Shown here piece by piece: positions 1-12,687 of a DNA stretch of 64,000 nucleotides. Positions within the stretch are counted from its first letter, which is position 1. Every line of letters starts with the position of its first letter. Location: positions 204,707,501-204,771,500 of the forward strand of contig NC_134139.1 in assembly GCF_033958435.1 (NCBI RefSeq), read 5' to 3'. Both the position numbers and the translations under genes were made by a program. The DNA comes from Carettochelys insculpta. Lineage: Eukaryota > Chordata > Testudines > Carettochelyidae. A model generated the notes under the pieces. That model had not been told where the DNA came from. It was given only the letters and a program-made list of their open reading frames with translations, and did not search any database.

Positions 1-1661
1 GGGTCACCTATAGCTGAGTCATGGCGTACAGTGGATCAGCCAGTACAGGATAAGGAGGGACTTCTGCTAACAAAACCAAGTGAGCAGCTCAGTAGATGGA
101 AGGAACACTTGAAGAGCTACTGAACCGCCCTGCCCACATGGAACCTCCCAAGTTACTACCTGCAAATATACCTCTGCAAATTAACAGCAGCAGGCCTACA
201 AAAGAAGAAATCAGAAAAGCCATTGCCCATCTGAAAAGTGGAAAAGCACCTGGGCCAGACAACAGACCTGCCTAAGCAATCAAGGCAGGTAGTGAGACAT
301 CAGTCAACATGATGTATAATCTATTTAAAAATTTGGGACACTGAAGAGATCCAACAAGACTGGAAACATGGCTACCTTATCAAGCTTCCAAAGAAAGGCA
401 ACCTGAAGGAATGCAAGAACTGGAGGGGCAGCACATTACTGCCTATTCCGTGAAAAGTGTTCAATAGGATTCTCTTGGAGAAAATGAAGACAGAAATTGA
501 TAGACAGCTCAGGAAAGGGCAGGCCAGGTTCCAAAGCAAGAGATCCTGTACTGACCAAATAGGAACTCTTAGAGTAGAACTTGCCTCGTACATGTCCTTC
601 ATAGACTTTGAAAAAGCCTTTGACAGCATTGATAGAGACACTTTGTGGAAACACTGTGGCATCCCATCCAAAATTATTGTTCAACATATGAGCCCTCCAC
701 ATGCAAAGTTGTTCACAATGATGTTTTCACAGCATCCTTCAGCATACTGTCGGGAGTGCGACAAGGGTGCCTATTGTCACTTTCCTGTTCTTGATCACAA
801 TGGACTAGATTATGAACAAGACAACAGATGGCCATCAACGAGGCCTTCAGTGGACACTTTTCAAACAGCTTAGAGGACATTGATTTTGCTGATGATATTG
901 CCCTCCTTTCACACCAACATGAAATCACGAAAGGAAAGGTCACAACACTAGACAAAACTGCCTCAATGACTGGACTGAGCATTAACAAGGGAAGACCAAG
1001 ACAATGAGGATCAACCAGTCCAACACCACCACCATCACACTGGGAGGGAATTACTTGGAAGGTGTGGTTCACCTATGTGGGGAGTATTATGGCCATAGGT
1101 GGAGGAACAGATAAGGATATCAGTGCCAGGCTAGGGAAAGCAACACTGCATTGAAGACTCTCCATCCCATATGGACTTCACAAATAATATCTGCGAAGAC
1201 AAAATTGCGGATCTTCAATACAAATTTGAAGAGTGTGCTCTTGTATGGATGCAAGACTTGGTGTACTAAAAAGTCTTCAGGTCACAAACTCCAGACATTC
1301 ATAAACAGATGCCTGAGGTACATCCTTCACATCAAATGTCAAGACTTTGTCACAAATGAGGAGCTTTGGAACAGAGCAGAACAAGAACCAACTGACATTG
1401 TAATCAAGAGGAGAAAGTGGGGATGGTTAGGTCAAACTCTCAGAAAACCATCATCCAGCACAGTCCATCAAGCTCTCACGTGGAACCTGCAAGGAAAATG
1501 GAAAAGAAGAAGACTTCAGACAATATGGAGAAGGTCTACTGAGACTGAAGGACAACAACTCAGGTAGTCCTGCTGCCATCTAGAAGTTTTGTCCCAACAC
1601 AGAGTGAAGTGGAGGAAACATGTAGATGACCTGTGCTCCACACGGAGTATAAGGGTTAAGC
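1..1661 (+). mobile_element. Non-LTR retrotransposon fragment, not CR1 (RT and C-terminal region)
   Basis: Broken + strand frames encode reverse transcriptase pieces. 457-873 reads RKGQARFQSKRSCTDQI, then FIDFEKAFDSIDRDTLWK, the finger/palm region of a LINE RT. Around 885-900 the bases give LDFADDIALL-like sequence, the catalytic ADD box. 1151-1567 reads FNTNLKSVLLYGCKTW and LQTFINRCLRYIL, the conserved C-terminal part. Several frameshifts and stops break it, and it is cut by the window edge. The wording differs from the CR1 copies elsewhere; an RTE-like clade is my guess. It lies in an HMBOX1 intron. Confidence 0.8.
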
Positions 1662-2654
1662 AGTAGGAGGAGGAGGGTAACATTAAAAAAAACAGACCCA
1701 CAAATTACCGTCACAGAGGATGAACACACCCGTCTGTGAGAGAAAGGTAAAAAACGGTTATTAGGGGCTCATGTGAGCAGCAGTCTCACACAATGCATGG
1801 AACGCTTTCAAGTAGTGAGTCTGTCTGCCTGTCTTCTCCTGGTCTGGTTTTTGCTGCTGCTTCAGCATGTGGGAGGAAGAATTTCTCCCAGGTTATCTGC
1901 TTTGGGGGAGGGGAGTGGGCATGGCCCAAGGATCAGTGCAGTCTGGGGCTATCATTTCTCTGGGTTATGATCATCTTGAACTGGAACTTGGCATGGGGAA
2001 TGTGTCTGGGGAAAAAAACTAGCAGAAAGAAAAGGCAGGAGCAAAGTGGGAGCATGGAGAGGATCAGGAAGGCGGTGGGGGACAGAATTGCAGGCGATTG
2101 ACAAATGGTCATTAAAATGTCAAACATCAGAATTTGCCATGATGCTGTTTTGACTCCCGCTCTTCCTTGTATGTTCTGTAACAAAGCAAGGTGGCCTCAT
2201 CATGTTGTCCTCCTGGCTTATTGGCCTGCAGCACCAAGGAGCAGGAGGGTGCTGTGGACTAGGATGGAGGGATTCAGAGGACGGGATGCAGGCTCAGGTG
2301 TGGGGCTGCGGTTCAGGGTTTTGGGTAGCAGGAGGGTGCTACGTCTTCCTGGTGATCTATGGGTCAGTCTGAGGGTAGACTTTTTCCCAGACAAATGGAT
2401 GTTAAATGCTTGAAGTAATTAACTTTGTGAATTTGCCTTTGGCAGCAGTTTTTTCCTCTGTGTAATTTCCTGAAACAGCAGAATTAGAAGTGATATAACT
2501 GGATGGTATTGGTGTTGGACTGAGAAGTATCCCTTTTCCAGTGCTCTGAAGAGTCTCCTGTATAAAACCATGTCTAGGAACTATAAATTGTATCACACTC
2601 CTATAATCTTTTATTTGTTTTTGCTATGAGGACATCATTGTAAAAAACAGGAGG
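1662..2654. other. Intron, nothing recognised
   Basis: No exon, RNA gene or clear repeat family is visible. G-rich text around 2220-2350 repeats the phrase AGCAGGAGGGTGCT twice (about 2240 and 2328), a small local duplication. Confidence 0.4.
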
Positions 2655-2870
2655 ATGAAGTTGTGGTTAAGGCGCTACATTAGGACTAAAGAGGTCTAAA
2701 TTCAGTTTCTGACTCTGTTCCTGACTTTGTGTATGATGCTGTGCAAGTCATACGCTCCCTGCTTTCACTGTCCCAGCTGTAAAATGAATATAATAATACT
2801 TGTCTATTTTGGTGGCAAGATCTTTGAGACAGGAACCATCTCTTTGTGCAGTGGGTGCAATGTTGTAGCC
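2655..2870 (+). mobile_element. MIR/CORE-SINE relic
   Basis: The order of phrases (gain of a tRNA-like head, TCTGACTCTGTTCCTGACTT, a diverged 'cccagctgtaaaatg', then GGTGGCAAGATCTTTGAGAC) follows the MIR core and tail. Diverged and old. Confidence 0.6.
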
Positions 2871-3485
2871 TCTAGATTTGATCATGATATAAACAATAGA
2901 AACTAACAAATCAAATTTGTGCATTTTCCAAAGGCAATAATTCGCAGTAGTTAGTAATTCCTTAGTTAGCATTTCATAAAACAAAATATGGTTTAATTTT
3001 CATTAGTACTCATAATTTGCTAGCACTTTTCTAACAGTGGAAATTACAATACTTGTCTCGGAGAGTACCCACTCTAAACTGGCAAATTTAGGTGAAGAGT
3101 CAGAGCAGAAAGCAGGGTGGTTGAGAGAGAACCGAAAAAGTTGATCTGATCGAAACAGAGAGCAAGGATGATAATCATTTAGCAGCTGTGTCTGAGCTGG
3201 AGATGGGATGGTTGGGGGTGATGTGAGTATTGGAGAAACCACAGAAACTTGTGGTTTGGAGCTTGAACAAGAATTTTATCTGCGTAGCCAGAGATAAAAG
3301 GGTCTGATTCTCAACAAGAGTGATTACCTAGAGTTAATGTATCCGTATAGATGAGATACAGCCTGCAATGTCCTGCAGAGCAGGTCATGGGATGCTGTAG
3401 TCAAGACAAAGCATTTCATACTGGAACCTGCAGTACTGTATATAGAATTTGTAGAAGAGCCCTGTGCATTTCAGAGTTTGGTACA
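2871..3485. other. Intron, nothing recognised
   Basis: AT-rich intronic sequence. The short open frames on the minus strand show no domain or coding character. Confidence 0.4.
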
Positions 3486-3610
3486 AAGCTCCCTTTTACA
3501 GAAGGGGATAGACTGCAGAGTGATGTGCCAAGGACCACAAGTCAGTGGTAGAGCTGGGAATGGAACCCCAATGTCCTGGCACTCACTTTGTTGCTTCAAT
3601 TACTGATCCG
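3486..3610 (-). mobile_element. MIR/CORE-SINE relic
   Basis: Phrases such as AGTCAGTGGTAGAGCTGGGA followed by 'atggaacccc' are the reverse complement of the MIR core. Diverged. Confidence 0.6.
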
Positions 3611-4118
3611 GTTACCACTATTTTTGCAGGCAGCACTAGTGTATTAGGGGTTACAAACTCTATCACTTTGTGCAAAACAGTTGTAGCAAGTTGCCAGTGC
3701 AGCCCTCAGGCACAGTATGGGTGCTCCCAATACACTATTACAAAAATATGTTCTGTGTCAGTAACTCTAGTGCTCAGTGCTTTGCTTTTAAATCCTACTT
3801 TTGTTACCAAAGAGCTATCCACACAATATTTTTATTATGTAATTTAAAAGTGCCCAGAAATCAGGAAATAAGCAAGTGCTATCCTCACCCCCTCCACAAA
3901 GCTCATCCCACTGAGAAACATGTGAGAGACCAAATATTTAAGGCATGTACCACAGTGCTCCAAAAGCAGCCAAATATGGACTGTGATGGAACACCTGAGG
4001 ACACGAGTTTCAGAACCAGGTTCCTTTACTGAGCACTTGCTCCTAGATGGCGTGATTTCAACTCTGGGGATGACTAAATGGGACTGACTCAGCTGTCCAC
4101 ACCGAGTTTGATAGGCAG

Positions 4119-4320
4119 TGTATCAGAGAGGTAGCCGTGTTAGTCTGTATCTTCAAAAACAACAAGAAGTCCTGTGGCACCTTATAGCCTAACAGATATT
4201 TTGGAGCATAAGCTTTTGTGGGCAAAGATGCATCTGACGAAGCGGGTTTTTGCCCACGAAAGCTTATGCTCCAAAATATCTGTTAGTTTGTAAGGTGCTG
4301 CAGGACTACTTGTTGTATAG
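4119..4320 (+). mobile_element. Chompy-like hairpin MITE
   Basis: Begins with the family phrase GAGGTAGCCGTGTTAGTCTG. Left arm 4159-4226 and right arm 4248-4316 are near-complements (the centre of each carries AAAATATCTGTTAG or its complement), with about 20 bases between. This matches Chompy elements described in crocodilians and seen in turtles, as I recall. The same family recurs at 21540, 26635, 32334, 48208 and 53018. Confidence 0.75.
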
Positions 4321-4821
4321 GCAGGGTAGATGCAATCCCTGAGAGAGGTTGGTTGGGAATACAATACAAGCGCACTGTCCTGTCCACAGCAAGCCTGTCA
4401 GAATACACTCATAGCGTCTTCAAATTGTTCTCTCCTACCCGCTTGCAGGAGGATTTCTGTTGAACACAAATGAGTTCCTGTTTAAAAAGACAAACCCACT
4501 ATTTTCCTGCAGGGCAAGTAAAATTTTAGTAGCTCCACAATTATATATAATGCAAGCTCGTGAGGAATATAGCTATGATTTTTGGATTAACCATGTGAAA
4601 TGAGCTCCCTTGAGATTTTGAATCATTCTGAAATGGTAGTAGCATCCTTGTTTAACGCAAAAATTGTGTTAGGGGAAAAAATCCCTTACTGGAAAAAAGT
4701 GGAAAAACTCTAGGGGGCCATTGCCCATGAGTTAAATGTGCTGGTGAGATCTCAAATGGGAGAAGTATGTGTAAATACTTCATGAAAAGCAAACTTCGTA
4801 TTGCATATGCTGGCTCTAAAC

Positions 4822-5152
4822 CAGGGGTCAGCAACCTTTCCCAGGCAAATTGGTGAAATTTGACCTTTTGACCTCTGTGTACTGTCCAAATGCCAGTGGT
4901 ACTTTTTAAAGCCACTAATAGTCCTACTTATAACAACTCCATTAATAAATAAATTAAGATGCAGAACTTTGCTGTTTAGATGGTGGTTGGTGGCATTAGC
5001 TGGCCTTTTGTTACTCCACGGGTGGCATGGCTTTGAGCAAGCTGCCAGCTGCATGGGTGTGGAGGGACAGGTCTGAGTTCCTGCCTCACATGCCAATGAA
5101 AATCAGCTCGCGTGCCCCTCTGGGCAACCGTCCCGGGGGTTGCTGACCCCAG
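4822..5152. mobile_element. Non-autonomous hAT element with 8-bp target duplication
   Basis: Starts CAGGGGTCAGCAACC and ends with the near-complement TTGCTGACCCCAG. It is flanked by identical octamers CTCTAAAC at 4814-4821 and 5153-5160, the target duplication length expected for hAT transposases. At 331 bp it has no transposase. The perfect duplication suggests it is not very old. Confidence 0.85.
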
Positions 5153-5423
5153 CTCTAAACAGATGTTGGCACAGGTGGTATTTAGCAATACAGTGAGACC
5201 TCCTAGGACTTGAATTCCCAAGAGAGTCTGTATGTTGTTAACCCTTTTTAATAGCTGAACAGCTTTATTGAGAACAAAACCTTGGCCTTGACAGTTCCTT
5301 TGCGCTCTCTGTTAGCTGTCTGCTTTGAACACTGAATGTAATAGATTCTTGGAATAGCTCATGGTGATCACAAATGTGTATGTGAGTCTCATCCAAGTGG
5401 GTTTTGAGACCTATTTCTTTTAA

Positions 5424-6155
5424 TAGAATCACAGAATCATAGGACTGGAAGGGTCCTCAGGAGGTCATCTAATCCAGCCCCCTGCTTCAAGCAGGATCAA
5501 CCCCAATGAAGTTAGCCCAGCCAGGACCTTGTCAAGCGAGGACTTAAAACCTCTAGGGATGGAGAATCCACCACCTCTCTAGGCAATGCATTCCAGTGCT
5601 TCACCACCCTCCTGGTGAAGTAGTTTTTCCTAATATCCAACCTACTTCTCTCCTTCTGTAACTTCAGACCATTGCTCCTTGTTCTGCCATCTGTCACCAC
5701 TGAGAACAGTTTCTCTCTATCCTCTTTAGAGCACCCCTTCAGGAAGTTGAAGGCTGCTATTAAGTCACCCCTCAGTCTTCTCTTCTGTAAACTAAACAAG
5801 CCCAAATCCCTCAGCCTATCGTCATAGGTCATGTCCAGCCCCTTAATCATTTTTGTTGCCCTCAGCTGAACCTACTCCAGTACATCCACATCCTTTTTAT
5901 ACTGGGGGGGGGGGCAAAACTGGGCACAATATTCCAGATGTGGCCTCACCAGTGCCAAATATAGGGGAACGACCACTTCTCTAGATCTGCCCAAAATGCA
6001 CCCTAATATGCCATTAGCTTTCTTGGCTACAAGGGGCACACTGTTTACTCATATCCAGCATTTCATCCACCATAACCCCTAGGTCCCTTTCTGCTGTACT
6101 GCAGCTTAGCCAGTCAGTCCCCATCCTATAACAATGCTTGGGATTCTTCTGATTC
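5424..6155 (-). mobile_element. CR1 LINE 3' end
   Basis: Reading the minus strand, the CR1 ORF2 C-terminus is visible between 5512 and 5850 ([19 protein letters not shown], then [15 protein letters not shown]), ending in the typical tail near 5430 (TGATTCTATTAAAAG-like on that strand). It is 5' truncated. A (G)10 run at 5907-5916 interrupts the frame. The family tail 'GACCTCCTGAGGNCC' is present. Confidence 0.93.
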
Positions 6156-6569
6156 TTTTGGTTTTTTGGGTTTTTTTCCTAATTAATTTGCCCTTCAGTG
6201 TTACAATGGAAAACTGACACCATCCTGCATTCCACTTCACGCTCTGAAAAAAATGTATTCAGCTTCTGGGAAATTTTCTCCTCTTACTATTTTCACAAAA
6301 GTCAGATTTCATTTTTTCTTGGAGAGATGGCAGTTTTGATCTTCAGGTCACAGGGTCTTATCCAGCCCAGATAAATAATACTTGGAAGCTGTTTATCATT
6401 TCACAGCTGGGTTCGGTTTTGTTTTTTTGGCCTGTGAGATATGGCTTGGTTGGCCAATGAATTCATTTTCTGTTGGACTAATACCTGTATATCACAAACT
6501 GCTGTTCTGCTTTCACCTTATTGTTGAGCTCCACATGCAGCACAAGCATTGAATCATCATAATCACTTT

Positions 6570-6720
6570 AATAACCTGTGTGTGTAGATTTTGAAGCATT
6601 TTACAAAGCTTGGTAAATACCAATCTTTCCTTTTTATAGATGGGGAAACTGAGTTATAACACTGTACCTCAAAGTCATGCCATGACAGTCAGTAGCAGAG
6701 CTAGGAACAGAACCCAGGCT
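6570..6720 (-). mobile_element. MIR/CORE-SINE relic
   Basis: GATGGGGAAACTGAG and AGTAGCAGAGCTAGGAACAG are the reverse complement of the MIR core. It lies about 360 bp before the first HMBOX1 exon of the window. Confidence 0.65.
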
Positions 6721-7078
6721 ACGGTTGCCAACTCTGCTAAACCAGACAGAACAGACTCCATTCCCGCAAGTAGCGTCTGGTTGGGAGAATTGGCTGACCT
6801 ACCCATAACTCCCTGCTCCTAAGTGCAGTGAACTTCCCACTCTCTGCTGGACTACACTGTCTGATGTGGGTGTTTAGTCAGATCAAAAAGAATAAAGGAC
6901 AACATTTGAAGTGTGCTTGTGGGTCACAGTGGAAGAGGCTTCAACCATGTATCTTTCCTGTGTACAAAACATTAGCTTTCAGTTTCCTGGCCTTATAAAC
7001 CGGTACTTTTCACTAGCACTTAATCCTTTCAAAATTGAAATAAAACAAAAGTTCTCTCCCTCTGTTTCTTTCTTGTAG

Positions 7079-7189
7079 GTATCAGCCAGAGCCGGATCTC
7101 TCATTGGCTGTTGCAACAGGGGTCAGACCTCAGTGAACAAAAGAAAAGGGCATTTTACAGATGGTACCAGCTTGAGAAGACAAATCCTG
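7079..7189 (+). CDS. HMBOX1: HMBOX1 coding exon: end of the HNF1-like N-terminal domain
   Basis: This 111-bp exon has a good acceptor (pyrimidine run then TAG before 7079) and a donor GTAAAC at 7190. It starts and ends in phase 1. It reads (G)ISQSRISHWLLQQGSDLS and then EQKKRAFYRWYQLEKTNP, which is the helical end of the HNF1_N-like (POU-specific-like) DNA-binding region of HMBOX1. The first glycine codon is split with an exon upstream of the window. Every residue I can compare with remembered human HMBOX1 agrees. The next coding exon is 11.1 kb away. Confidence 0.96.
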
Positions 7190-8214
7190 GTAAACAAAAC
7201 ACACTAAGCTTTAATTCTGTGTTTTTTTTTCTTTATTAAACAGCTTTGAGGAGGGTGAAGGCAGATTTTTTTTGTAAGGAAAAACTGGATGTTCTTTCAT
7301 TTAATCTAATTAACAGCAACACTTTTTTTTTATTTAGACGGGGCATTTGGGGGCAGGCACCATGTCATGTTTTGTAGAGGGCTGAGCGTCTGTTTGGCTC
7401 TTCATAAATATGTTTTGGAGTCAAATGTAAGCATTGCTGCATCAGTGAAGTCTTCAATTGATCTAACAGATCTTCTAATGCCCATGTTTTGAAATAAAAA
7501 ATTAGTTAAGATTGGCTTGATTCATTCTGTTGGGAGCAGGGCACAATGTGAAATGCTCATGGCTGAGTAACCTTGGCACCTTCTCTCAGGGCTGTGACAG
7601 AGCCAGGCAAGTAGTAGAAACAATGCTTTAACAACACAATGTGGGGTGTTGACTGCCCACATTTAAGGTGTTTTTTTTCCCCTGCCACTATGTTAATAGG
7701 AAGACAAAAACAGTCATTTTGAACAAAACTGTGTGTGCTGCCTGATGTAGCATCTTCTGTGATTGTAAAGTCAGCAGAGCCCCTGTCTGGCTGTAAAAGA
7801 AAAGCTTATGAAAAAGTAAGGTCCTGGATTTCCCAGTACATCTGTATTGGGGTGAGGGGATATGATCATTCTTTTATAGTGCATCAGGTATGCTACACGT
7901 CAGAGAAAACGAGTCCGTGCCCTCAAGAGCTTGTACCTAAGCGATGGGCTTGTCTGTTAAGCTACAGGGAATGCTTCATTTTCTAGGTTGCTGCATTAAA
8001 TCTAAACATAAAACATTAAATCTAGCACAGCTCAGTAATGACCAGAAATTGCTAGCGTGTGATAAGAGGTTAGCTACCAGTGACATGAGATGGGGTCCGT
8101 GTAGGGCCAAACGAGCCTGTGTCTACACAGAAAAATGTCATGCTTAGCACTTTTTAAAAAGTTGTTTCCTTAGCCGAGCACCAAGGTTGCATTTTCCAAA
8201 TGCTCAAAGATCAG
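7190..8214. other. Intron, nothing recognised
   Basis: T-rich sequence just after the exon donor. No repeat family could be named. Confidence 0.4.
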
Positions 8215-8860
8215 AGCTGGAACACTGTCCACTTCTGGCGTCCAGACTTCGAGAAGGTTGAGAAATATACAGTAGAGTTCAAAGGAGGGACACACAAATA
8301 ATCATCACGCTTTGTTTTCCAGCTCCTCAACATGAAGGTTAAGGAGTTTAACTTACTCAGCTTGTCGAAGAGAAGGTGGAGAGGTGATGCAATCACTGCA
8401 CCTGGGTACTTACAGATGGAAAAAACATCTGTTAGGAAGGGGTTTTCCAAGCTTGTTGACAAAGGCAAGACAGGAGGCAGTGGCTCAAATCTAGTAGGGC
8501 TCACAGCCACTGTGGGCCCTGGGGCAAGATGGGAAGGGGGCCAGCTCTGTGCCCTGGCAGGGATGGGGCTAAGGTCAGAAAGGGCGGGGCTTAGCATCAC
8601 TCAGACCGCAGTGCTGCACCCTACCCCGAATTGCACAGAGTGGCAGAGAAGCTCTGCTGCAGTGTTTCAAAGGGGCCAGAGCTCCAGCTGCCACTGGTGC
8701 TACTGCTTCCTTTGCCCCTTCCTATCAGTGGGCCTGGGCAAATTCAACCTTGAACAGTGCAGGTCAGGGAAGGTAGGTGAACCTTGGAACAGCTGTGCAG
8801 TGGAAGTGGTGGATTCACCAGCACTTACACTTTAAAACGCCATTGGATATCCTTTTCAGG
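8215..8860 (+). mobile_element. Old CR1 LINE fragment with an internal GC-rich segment
   Basis: 8332-8480 reads KEFNLLSLSKRRWRGDAITA then GYLQMEKTSVRKGFSKLVDK, a degraded CR1 ORF2 C-terminus. The frame resumes at about 8780 with the WNS..EVVDSPAL motif. Between them 8500-8720 is GC-rich and not CR1, probably a later insertion. The frame happens to stay open, but this is not a host gene. Confidence 0.75.
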
Positions 8861-9885
8861 GTGTGTGTGCCCTGCAGATGGGCTGTGTAATTCCCAGCTC
8901 AGATGGACACGCACACACTGGCTCTGCTCAAGCTAGTAGTTGTGGAATGGTCATGGAGACATGTTTCATTCTGTTTGCCTGCAGTCTTGGATGAGGCTGG
9001 ACTTGGATGGCTAACCCTTGCTGCTTCAACCACACTGCTGTTTTCAGTGCACTAGCTACCTGAGCTGGGTATTTCACCTCTGAGCTGCATTTCATACCTA
9101 GCCAAAAGATAACACTTTAATCCAGCTTCTGGGAGTTCTATGTCTTTCACACATGCTCAGAATCAGACTGATCACCAAATCAGGAAGGATACTTCCCCCA
9201 GCTCAGTCTGTCAGGAACCTTGGGAGCTTTTTGCCTTCCTTTGCTCTATAAGGCATAGATTTCCTTCTGGGATCATCTGGGCATATCTCACCTAAGCTAC
9301 CTCTTGCTGTTGCTGGGACCCCAGGCACCGGTGACACATTGGTCTCTCCTCTGCTCTGCTGAGGTGTGGAATAGTTTAGCCTCTTGAGGACTGAAATTTC
9401 TTTTAATTAACTCAATCATTGGGTTCAGCATAGGGATATCGAGGTGAAATTTACAGGAGATTGGAGCAGGTGATCCAGTTGTGCTTTCTGGTTTTAAATT
9501 CTGTGAAAAGAGGACATGGTCCTTGACCCCGGGAGTTCAGAACCTAAGGACACACCAGAAGGTAGAAATTGGGAGAAGGAACAAAAAAATACAATGGTAA
9601 CCTAGCTGACAGTTTCAGCACGGTCCAAACACTGAAAGAACTATGGAGACTGCACTTCACTCTGATACCTAGACGTGATCCTTCTAAGGAAGAAGTTAGT
9701 CACATCCATTCCATTGCTTAGGCAAGGTCACATCCCACACTGGATGGTGGTAGCAAATGTTAGTTCTGCTTGGTCTATGAACATGGCTTCCCTACGCTTT
9801 ATCCAACACAGAGTATCTCATTCAAGTAGAGAGTGTCTCACCTTTTGATGTACACTAAGGCACATTTCTCAGAGATTTTACTTAA
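8861..9885. other. Intron, nothing recognised
   Basis: No coding or clear repeat signature seen. Confidence 0.35.
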
Positions 9886-11876
9886 TTGTGTTCTAACTTT
9901 GTGGAGCCTTTTGGCTTAACGGGGAAATCCTTAGTCAGCTTAAACTCAAAAAGGATGCATACAAGAAATGGAAACGTGAACAGTTGACTGAGGAGGAGCA
10001 TAAACATATGGCTGGAGAATGCCGGGCAGTAATCAGGAAAGTGAAAGCACAATTGGAACTGCACCTGGCAAGGAATGTGAAGAGTAACAAGAAGGGTTTC
10101 TACAGGCATGTTAACAATAAACAGGTTATCAGAGAAGGTGTGGGGCTGTTACTGGATGAGGGAGGTAACCTAGTGACAGTTGATGTAGGAAAAGCTGAAG
10201 TACTCAATTTTTTTTTTGTCTCAGTCTTCACGGACAAAGTCAACTTCCACATGACGGTCCTAGACAATGCAGTATGGGAAGGTGGAGGACAGCCATCTGT
10301 GTGGAAGGATCAAGTTCTGAAATATCTAGAAAAGCTAGATTTACATAAGTCCATGGGTCTGGATTTAATGCACCCAAGGGTACTGAGGAAATTGGCAGAT
10401 GTCTTTGCTGAACCTTTGGCCATTATCTTTGAAGACTCTTGGAGATCAGGAGATACTGGATGACTGGAAGCAGGCAAACATAGTGCCCGTCTTGAAAAAA
10501 GGAAAGAAGGACAATCCAGGGAACTCTAGACTGGTCAGCCTTACCTCAATCCCTGGGAACATAATGGAGGGAATCCTCAAGGAATCCGTTTTGGAGCACT
10601 TGGGAAGAGGACAAAATGATCAAAAGTAGCCAACATGGATTCACCAGGGGCAAGTCCAGCCTGACCAATCTGATTAGCTTCCATGACAAAGTAACAAGCT
10701 CTGTGGACATGGGGAAGTCAGTGGATGTGATACACCTTGACTTCAGCAAAGCTTTTGGTACAGTCTCCCACAACATTCTTGCCCATAAGTTAAGGAAATA
10801 TGGATTGGATCCTTGGACTATAAGATGGATAGAAAGCTTGCTTGATCATCGGGCCCAACGCGTAGTGGTCAATGGCTCAATATCTGGATGGTGGTTGGTT
10901 TTCAAGTGGAGTGCTGCAAGGCTCAGTTCTGGGGCCAGTGTTATTCAACATCTTTATTACTGACCTGGATGAGGGACTGGATTGCACTCTCAGCAAGTTT
11001 GCGGATGACACAAAACTAGGGGGAGAGGTAGGTAGGTTGGAGGGTAGAGAGAGAATCCAGAGTGACCTGGGTAAACTGGAGGACTGGGCCAAAAATCTGA
11101 TGTGGTTCAGCAAGGAGAAGTGTAGAGTCCTGCACCTGGGGCAGAAGAATCCCAAGCATTGTTATAGGCTGGGGACCGACTGGCTCAGCAGCAGTACAAT
11201 GGAAAGGGACCTAGGGGTTATGGTGGATGAAAGGCTGGATATGAGTAAACAGTGTGCCCTTGTAGCCAAGAAGGCTAACGGCATACTGGGGTGCATTAGG
11301 AGGAGCATCTCGAGGAGATCTAGAGAAGTAGTTATTCCCCTCTATTGAGCACTGGTGAGGCCACATCTGTAATATTGTATCCAGTTTTGGGGGCCCCCCA
11401 GTATAAAAAGGATGTGGATGTGCTGGAGCAGGTTCAACAGAGGGCAACAAAAATGATTAAAAGTCTGGAGCACAAGACCTATGAGGATAGGCTGAGGGAT
11501 TTGGGCTTGTTTAGTTTACAGAAGAGAAGACTATGGGGTGATTTAATATCAGCCTTCAACTTCCTGAAGGGAATCTCCTAATGAGGAGAATGAGAAACTG
11601 TTCTCAGTGGTGTCAGATGCCAGAACAAGGAGTAATGGTGTGAAGTTGAAGAGGGAGAGGTGTAGGTTAGATATTAGGAAAAACTACTTCACCAGGACGG
11701 TGGTGAAGCACTGGAATGCGTTGCTTAGAGAGATGGTGGATTCTCGATCCCTCAAGGTTTAAGTCTCAGCTGGACAAGGTCCTGGCTGGGATGACTTAGT
11801 GGGGGTTGATCCTGCTTGAAGCAGGGGGCTGGACTAGATGACCTCCTGAGGTCCCTTCCCACCCTATGATTCTGTG
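9886..11876 (+). mobile_element. CR1 LINE, about 2 kb, with reverse transcriptase
   Basis: A 5'-truncated CR1. From 9984 the frames cover the pre-RT region ([16 protein letters not shown]), the RT ([57 protein letters not shown]), the catalytic box FADDTKLGG near 11000, and the C-terminus ([17 protein letters not shown]). It ends with the CR1 tail CCTATGATTCTGTGAG at about 11876. Four or five frameshifts and a stop at 11346 kill the ORF. Catalytic aspartates remain. It is in the same strand as HMBOX1. Confidence 0.95.
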
Positions 11877-12687
11877 AGCCTCCTCACCTTGAAATACAGC
11901 AGTTTTTCTTTTAGAAATCTGCTGTTTTTAGGACTGGATCTTGTGAGGTGTCATGCATCATGCCAGAAATCATACCAGCAGGGCTTAGGCTGACCAGCAT
12001 TTCCCCTGTCATCAGCTGAGATCCAAGCACCCAATACCCCTGTATAGTTTTCCTTGTGGTGGATCTCGTGTGCATATCTTGAGGTGGGTGGCCTATGCCC
12101 AGCCCAGTTCTCAAAACATTTCTCCAGCATCTGCCAATTCCAGGATGCTGCTGTTACTGATATTACCGTATGGAAAAGAGAAATGGGTGAATCGACCCAC
12201 CAAGGCTCTTACTACTCGGAAAAGAAAAGTGTTTTGTACTTGGTCAGTAAATGTGTCAACATTTGATTTACAGTGAAGCAGATTTACGCTATAAAGAAAA
12301 GTATGCATTTTTCTCCTTTCCATAAGAAACATTGTAGACACACTAATCTAACATGATTACTCTGCAGCTGTTACCTTGATGGGAAGCATCACTGAAATTC
12401 CCTTTTTCATTTTCTTCTGCTTTCTGAGAGAGTGGTGCTAACAAATTGCCTGCTTATTAGTAGTAATAGACTTGTTTGATAAGACAGGGGGTGGAGGAAA
12501 AGGAAAGGAAGGGTTAGTATTTCCTAGCATTTCCCCTCTCTTGCTCACCCATTAATTTTGACAGCCTTTCAAATTCAATCAGATATTTTTTCTAAAGCAT
12601 AAGAATGTAGATTTGTGCACTAATCTTGGTAAAAGTGAACCAAAAGATTACTTTGAAATAATGGTGCTACCAATTGCTATTGTTACT
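11877..12687. other. Intron, nothing recognised
   Basis: AT-rich intron without identifiable features. Confidence 0.35.
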
